Part shown: piece by piece, positions 62,965 through 64,000 of the stretch
How positions within the stretch are numbered: the stretch's first letter is position 1
Layout: every line of letters starts with the position of its first letter
Assembly: GCF_032921865.1 (NCBI RefSeq)
Contig: NZ_CP136684.1
Location: 2,453,001 to 2,517,000 of the forward strand
DNA length: 64,000 nucleotides
Direction: 5' to 3'
DNA from: Thalassospira lucentensis
Lineage (GTDB): Bacteria > Pseudomonadota > Alphaproteobacteria > Rhodospirillales > Thalassospiraceae
Notes under the pieces: model-generated
The model's input: the letters and a program-made list of their open reading frames with translations, nothing else
What the model was told of the DNA's origin: nothing
The model's database searches: none
Position numbers and translations under genes: made by a program

Positions 62965-62996
62965 AAAACGCCCCGATGAAGCATCGGGGCGTTTTT
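62965..62996. terminator. Bidirectional terminator between cheR and ctrA
   Basis: AAAACGCCCCGAT/ATCGGGGCGTTTTT between convergent genes. Confidence 0.9.
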
Positions 62997-63037
62997 GACT
63001 TTGGGCACAGCGGAACGCGACGGCAGATGCGTTGCGA

Positions 63038-63736
63038 TCAGGCGGCTGCGCTACTGTTGACGTCCGGGTCGCGCAGGACATAGCCCCGGCCCCAAACCGT
63101 ATGGATGTAGTTGTCACCCTTGGTGGCTGACTGGATTTTCTTGCGCAGTTTGCACACGAAAACGTCGATGATCTTGAGTTCCGGCTCGTCCATCCCGCCA
63201 TAGAGATGGTTCAGGAACATTTCCTTGGTCAATGTCGTGCCCTTGCGCAGCGACAGCAATTCAAGGATGCCATATTCCTTGCCGGTCAGATGCAGCGGCG
63301 ATCCGTCAACATCAACGGTGCGTGCATCAAGGTTCACATTGAGCCTGCCGGTGGCAATCATCGATTGGGCATGGCCGCGCGACCGGCGAACGATCGCCTG
63401 AATACGTGCCAGCAATTCGACCTTGTCAAACGGCTTGGTCAGATAGTCATCCGCACCGAAACCAAGTCCTTTGACCTTGTCTTCGGTTTCGGTCAACCCC
63501 GACAGGATAAGCACCGGAGTTTCAACGCGTGCGTCGCGTAACCGTCTGAGAACTTCATAACCGTCGATATCCGGCAGCATGAGGTCCAGAAGAATAATAT
63601 CGTAATCATAAAGTTTACCGATCTCGAGGCCATCCTCCCCAAGATCCGTGGTATCGACAACCATGCCTTCTGATTTCAACATCAACTCGATGCTGTCAGC
63701 AGTGGCATTGTCGTCTTCGACAAGCAGCACCCGCAT
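63038..63736 (-). CDS. ctrA: Cell-cycle response regulator CtrA
   Basis: 232 residues. [24 protein letters not shown] and the acceptor Asp51 in [14 protein letters not shown] match Caulobacter CtrA position for position. The OmpR-type DNA-binding domain has [39 protein letters not shown] in parts. The chain ends SSAAA, the hydrophobic Ala-Ala end that ClpXP recognises. ATG 63736 is the family start. In Rhodospirillales CtrA mostly controls flagella and chemotaxis rather than replication, which suits its neighbours. Confidence 0.97.
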   Translation of the reverse strand: MRVLLVEDDNATADSIELMLKSEGMVVDTTDLGEDGLEIGKLYDYDIILLDLMLPDIDGYEVLRRLRDARVETPVLILSGLTETEDKVKGLGFGADDYLTKPFDKVELLARIQAIVRRSRGHAQSMIATGRLNVNLDARTVDVDGSPLHLTGKEYGILELLSLRKGTTLTKEMFLNHLYGGMDEPELKIIDVFVCKLRKKIQSATKGDNYIHTVWGRGYVLRDPDVNSSAAA

Positions 63737-63835
63737 GTTCCGCTCCGTTACCGTGTTCCGCAAAAATTCCGTGTTGATCCGGCTTATTCCGACAAGCGCC
63801 CCAACGATTGCCGTGTGGAAATTTTATTCCATTCC

Positions 63836-63959
63836 GTTAACGATACGTTGCTTTGCGACTCGTGGCAAGCAGGCGAGTCGCATCTTGTTAACTTTTTTTC
63901 ACCGATAAAGGCGACTCGGTTCCGGAATGTGAAGTTTCCCAACGGTTTGCGCCGTTAAC
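63836..63959 (-). promoter_or_regulatory. ctrA control region with GANTC and GTTAAC sites
   Basis: GANTC methylation sites at 63857, 63875 and 63913; the first two lie in a perfect inverted repeat, TGCGACTCG (63854-63862) and CGAGTCGCA (63874-63882). GTTAAC at 63836, 63887 and 63954 are CtrA-type half sites. No full TTAA-N7-TTAA was found. Confidence 0.5.
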
Positions 63960-64000
63960 GACCATGCATGCCGATACCGGATTTTTAATGCCGATTTGGC

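Noticed and set aside
63964-64000. Start of a new gene at the right edge (MHADTGFLMPIW)
   Set aside because: Twelve codons are too few to judge and no ribosome site is evident.
1-64000. CRISPR arrays, insertion sequences, prophage genes, rRNA operons
   Set aside because: Scanned for regular repeats, transposase or integrase motifs and rRNA; none seen.

Overview
This is 64 kb of chromosome from an alphaproteobacterium, most probably a Rhodospirillales member close to Thalassospira. The evidence is a CtrA/ChpT pair, a che operon of the kind found in spirilla, an ACC deaminase, several TRAP/LysE/TauE-type transporters, moderately high G+C and dispersed CGTCATTCC...GGAATGACG repeats. The genus is an inference from gene content and protein style; no rRNA is present. 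Gene density is high and most of the window is housekeeping or nutrient-acquisition genes. I see no complete tRNA or rRNA gene, no insertion sequence, no prophage and no CRISPR array.

Layout, left half. 0-3.2 kb: start of a threonine aldolase, tldD, and a DUF3422 membrane protein. 3.2-8 kb: a probable imported block that begins beside a decayed fMet-tRNA fragment and carries a GntR regulator with two winged-helix domains, a FecA-like TonB receptor and a lone iron-type substrate-binding protein. 8-16 kb: heme A synthase, siroheme dehydrogenase plus cysH, about 0.8 kb without genes, dgt, small membrane proteins, a LysE exporter and glutathione reductase. 16.1-16.9 kb: a small secreted ParB-fold protein followed by a DUF7660-like gene, a candidate toxin/immunity pair. 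16.9-24 kb: Lrp regulator diverging from a true ACC deaminase, then gluconokinase plus a three-part TRAP transporter facing a LacI regulator across two tandem palindromic operators. 24-38.9 kb: YigZ, TauE, class II DAHP synthase, nadE, gltX, cysS, a MerR/carboxymuconolactone-decarboxylase pair with a classic 19-bp-spacer MerR promoter, a Tat-exported aldo/keto reductase coupled to DUF6064, LysE, DsbA-like and citramalate synthase.

The most striking locus is 38.97-44.1 kb on the minus strand. A sigma-54 promoter places its predicted start on the first base of helix P1 of a guanidine-I (ykkC) riboswitch. Downstream lie a NitT/TauT-type ABC transporter, an arginase-fold enzyme with the long N-terminus and active-site motifs of the Ni-dependent guanidine hydrolase (GdmH), and an extremely His-rich protein. 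I read this as a nitrogen-controlled, guanidine-induced uptake and hydrolysis operon in which the His-rich protein may replace the HypA/HypB-like nickel loaders found beside cyanobacterial gdmH. That last step is a hypothesis.

Right end. 44-54 kb: TrmJ-type methyltransferase, rpsD with a three-hairpin leader, MscS channel, grxD, rarD, bolA, a glyoxalase-related protein, an A+T-rich PIN_8-like gene that looks foreign, and moaA. 54-64 kb: chpT, cheA-cheW-cheY-cheB-cheR on the plus strand and ctrA convergent to them. CheA carries two CheW-like modules and a receiver, CheB has a very long Ala/Pro linker, and CheR has a Gly/Thr/Ser tail of about 160 residues. The region upstream of ctrA holds three GANTC sites, two of them in a perfect inverted repeat, and three GTTAAC sites, fitting cell-cycle control by CcrM and CtrA.
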